7,001 nucleotides of DNA, from positions 1-7,001 of the forward strand of contig CANJEU010000110.1 in NCBI GenBank assembly GCA_947473445.1, written 5' to 3'. A model generated the notes under the pieces. The model was not told where the DNA came from. It was given only the letters and a program-made list of their open reading frames with translations, and did no database searches. The stretch is from Fidelibacterota bacterium (GTDB taxonomy: Bacteria; Pseudomonadota; Alphaproteobacteria; Rhodospirillales; Rhodospirillaceae). Each line of letters begins with the position of its first letter. Position 1 is the stretch's first letter. Positions 5,813-7,001 of the stretch are shown one piece after another. The position numbers and the translations under genes are program-made.

Positions 5813-6923
5813 ACTTATTCGCGTCCAGCGGTGGTTGCGGTTTATTGAGCCCGAGGCGTTTGCAGGCCAGCCTGAAACGGTCGGACAAAGCCTCCGCGAT
5901 GGGACCATTGCCGGTCATGCGTTCACCCCATTTGGGATCGTAGTCGAGGCCGCCGCGCATCGCGCGCACAAGGCTTATGACACGTGAGGCCCGTTCCGGC
6001 ACCGATGATGCAAGCCATTCCTGGAACAGGTCTTTGACCTCAAGCGGCAAACGCAGCATGACGTAGCCGGCAGTGGTTGCGCCTGCATCGCGCGCGGCTT
6101 CCAGCACGCCCTCGAGCTCATGGTCATTAAGGCCGGGGATCGCCGGCGCGAACATCACACCCGTTGGAATTCCGACGCTGCTCAGATCGCGGATCGCCCC
6201 AAGTCGCCGTTTGGGCGTCGAGGCGCGCGGCTCCATTTTGCGGGCCAAGTCCGGATCAAGTGAGGTGACCGAGAGTGAAACCCGGGCCAGGTTCTTTTCC
6301 GCCATGGGCATCAGGATATCGATATCGCGCGCCACCAGCGCCGATTTGGTGACGATACCCACCGGATGATTGAAGCGCGACAACACCTCGAGGATCGAGC
6401 GGGTGATCTTGTAGTGGCGTTCGATGGGCTGATAGGGATCGGTGTTGGTACCCATCGCCATGGTCCGGCAGCGATAGCTGGGCGCCCGCAACTCCTTTTC
6501 CAGAAGCTGTGCCGCATCGGGCTTAGCGAAAATCTTACTCTCGAAATCAAGCCCCGGAGACATGCCAAGGAAGGCGTGTGTCGGACGGGCGAAGCAGTAC
6601 GTACAGCCGTGCTCGCAGCCGCGGTACGGATTGATCGAACGGTCAAAGCCGATATCGGGCGAGGTGTTGCGCGCGATGATGGTCCGCGTGGAATCCTTAA
6701 GGACTTCGGTGCGCAGCGGCGGGGCAGGGGCGTCCAGATTGTCCCAACCGTCGTCAAGGGCCACGCGTCCGCGCGCCTCAAAGCGGCTGGCCGCATTGCT
6801 GACCGCGCCCCGGCCGCGCCGCGCGTCGGGATGCACGCCCACGGTGTCCTCAAGGGCGCCGCCCATATATCGGACTTCGCCGCGAGGATTAGGGTTCACT
6901 GATCGCTTAGCATGAATGGACAT
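5769..6923 (-). CDS. PA0069-family radical SAM protein (SplB-related)
   Basis: A 384-residue predicted 4Fe-4S radical SAM enzyme. The cluster motif CX3CX2C is GCEHGCTYCFARPTHAFLG (102-120), with Cys103, Cys107 and Cys110. It is preceded by RSINPYRGC, typical of the group containing PA0069, Rv2578c and the spore photoproduct lyase superfamily (COG1533). Further family blocks are MAMGTNTDPYQPIE (156-169), PVGIVTKSALVARDIDIL (187-204), SLSVTSLDPDLARKMEPRA (216-234) and GVMFAPAIPGLND (255-267). Two further cysteines lie at 152 and 354. The first 85 or so residues are a variable, probably flexible leader with RYMGGALEDTVGV. The substrate is not established for this family; relation to SplB allows a DNA-lesion role but does not prove one. 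The ATG at 6923 has AGGA 7 nt upstream. A GTTC-N7-GTTC box just upstream suggests SOS control. The 3' end overlaps the convergent PAS gene by 44 nt. Confidence 0.92.
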   Translation of the reverse strand: MSIHAKRSVNPNPRGEVRYMGGALEDTVGVHPDARRGRGAVSNAASRFEARGRVALDDGWDNLDAPAPPLRTEVLKDSTRTIIARNTSPDIGFDRSINPYRGCEHGCTYCFARPTHAFLGMSPGLDFESKIFAKPDAAQLLEKELRAPSYRCRTMAMGTNTDPYQPIERHYKITRSILEVLSRFNHPVGIVTKSALVARDIDILMPMAEKNLARVSLSVTSLDPDLARKMEPRASTPKRRLGAIRDLSSVGIPTGVMFAPAIPGLNDHELEGVLEAARDAGATTAGYVMLRLPLEVKDLFQEWLASSVPERASRVISLVRAMRGGLDYDPKWGERMTGNGPIAEALSDRFRLACKRLGLNKPQPPLDANKFSPPPRAGDQLALF

Positions 6924-6947
6924 GCGCGAATCCTACGACTCGCGTAA

Positions 6948-6962
6948 GAACAAAACAAGAAC
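6948..6962 (-). promoter_or_regulatory. Alphaproteobacterial LexA-type box (GTTC-N7-GTTC)
   Basis: The minus strand reads GTTCTTGTTTTGTTC, an exact GTTC-N7-GTTC direct repeat with the AT-rich spacer typical of the LexA operator known in Alphaproteobacteria such as Caulobacter and Rhodobacter. It ends 25 nt before the ATG of the radical SAM gene, where a bound repressor would block transcription or initiation. It also lies 40 nt before the right edge, where a divergent gene probably begins. Two GANTC sites (6928-6932 and 6937-6941), the target of CcrM methylase, lie between the box and the ATG. No clear -35/-10 pair could be placed. Repression by LexA is inferred from the motif. Confidence 0.7.
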
Positions 6963-6991
6963 TTTTAAAAGCGAAAAATGCCCGGACGGTC

Positions 6992-7001
6992 AGGGGGGTG
7001 A
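6992..7001 (+). promoter_or_regulatory. Shine-Dalgarno-like sequence at the right edge
   Basis: The last bases of the window read AGGGGGGTGA, close to the consensus AGGAGGTGA. If it is a ribosome-binding site, a plus-strand gene starts a few bases beyond position 7001, divergent from the radical SAM gene, and shares the 78-nt upstream region with its LexA-type box. The start codon itself is not visible. Confidence 0.3.

Overview
The window looks like an ordinary, gene-dense piece of an alphaproteobacterial chromosome. The evidence is GC-rich DNA with GC-ending codons, frequent GTG/TTG starts, protein types common in that class (a 17 kDa surface-antigen-like lipoprotein, a PAS_5-type PAS protein, a PA0069-type radical SAM enzyme), and a GTTC-N7-GTTC direct repeat, which is the LexA box form known from Alphaproteobacteria. 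The genus cannot be named from the sequence. I see no insertion sequence, phage, CRISPR array, tRNA or rRNA.

Left part, minus strand: the 5' end of aroC (chorismate synthase, cut by the left edge) lies 2 nt behind a complete fabI (NADH-dependent enoyl-ACP reductase). They form a likely two-gene transcription unit with a candidate promoter near 1107-1134. Divergent from it is a YihY/BrkB-family membrane protein (1213-2499). This converges on a small glycine-zipper lipoprotein gene (2560-3039, minus), and a perfect 10-bp stem hairpin between them can serve as terminator, most clearly for the lipoprotein.

Middle, plus strand: pdxH (pyridoxamine/pyridoxine 5'-phosphate oxidase, TTG start), then a FieF-type cation diffusion facilitator with a complete DD/HD metal site. 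A gap of about 360 nt follows (4881-5242), containing a near-perfect 29-nt palindrome and only weak coding signals. A small PAS-domain protein gene comes next (5243-5812).

Right part: a PA0069-family radical SAM gene (SplB-related superfamily, CX3CX2C cluster motif) on the minus strand converges on the PAS gene and overlaps its 3' end by 44 nt. Upstream of it, at 6948-6962, is an exact GTTC-N7-GTTC LexA-type box, which suggests SOS/DNA-damage control. The last bases of the window look like a strong Shine-Dalgarno sequence for a divergent plus-strand gene just beyond the edge, so the box may serve two genes.

The housekeeping genes cover fatty acid synthesis (fabI), aromatic amino acid precursor synthesis (aroC) and vitamin B6 cofactor synthesis (pdxH). 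The other genes are transport, envelope or poorly characterised. The point most worth following up is the LexA-type box in front of the radical SAM gene. I found no clear novel multi-gene system.
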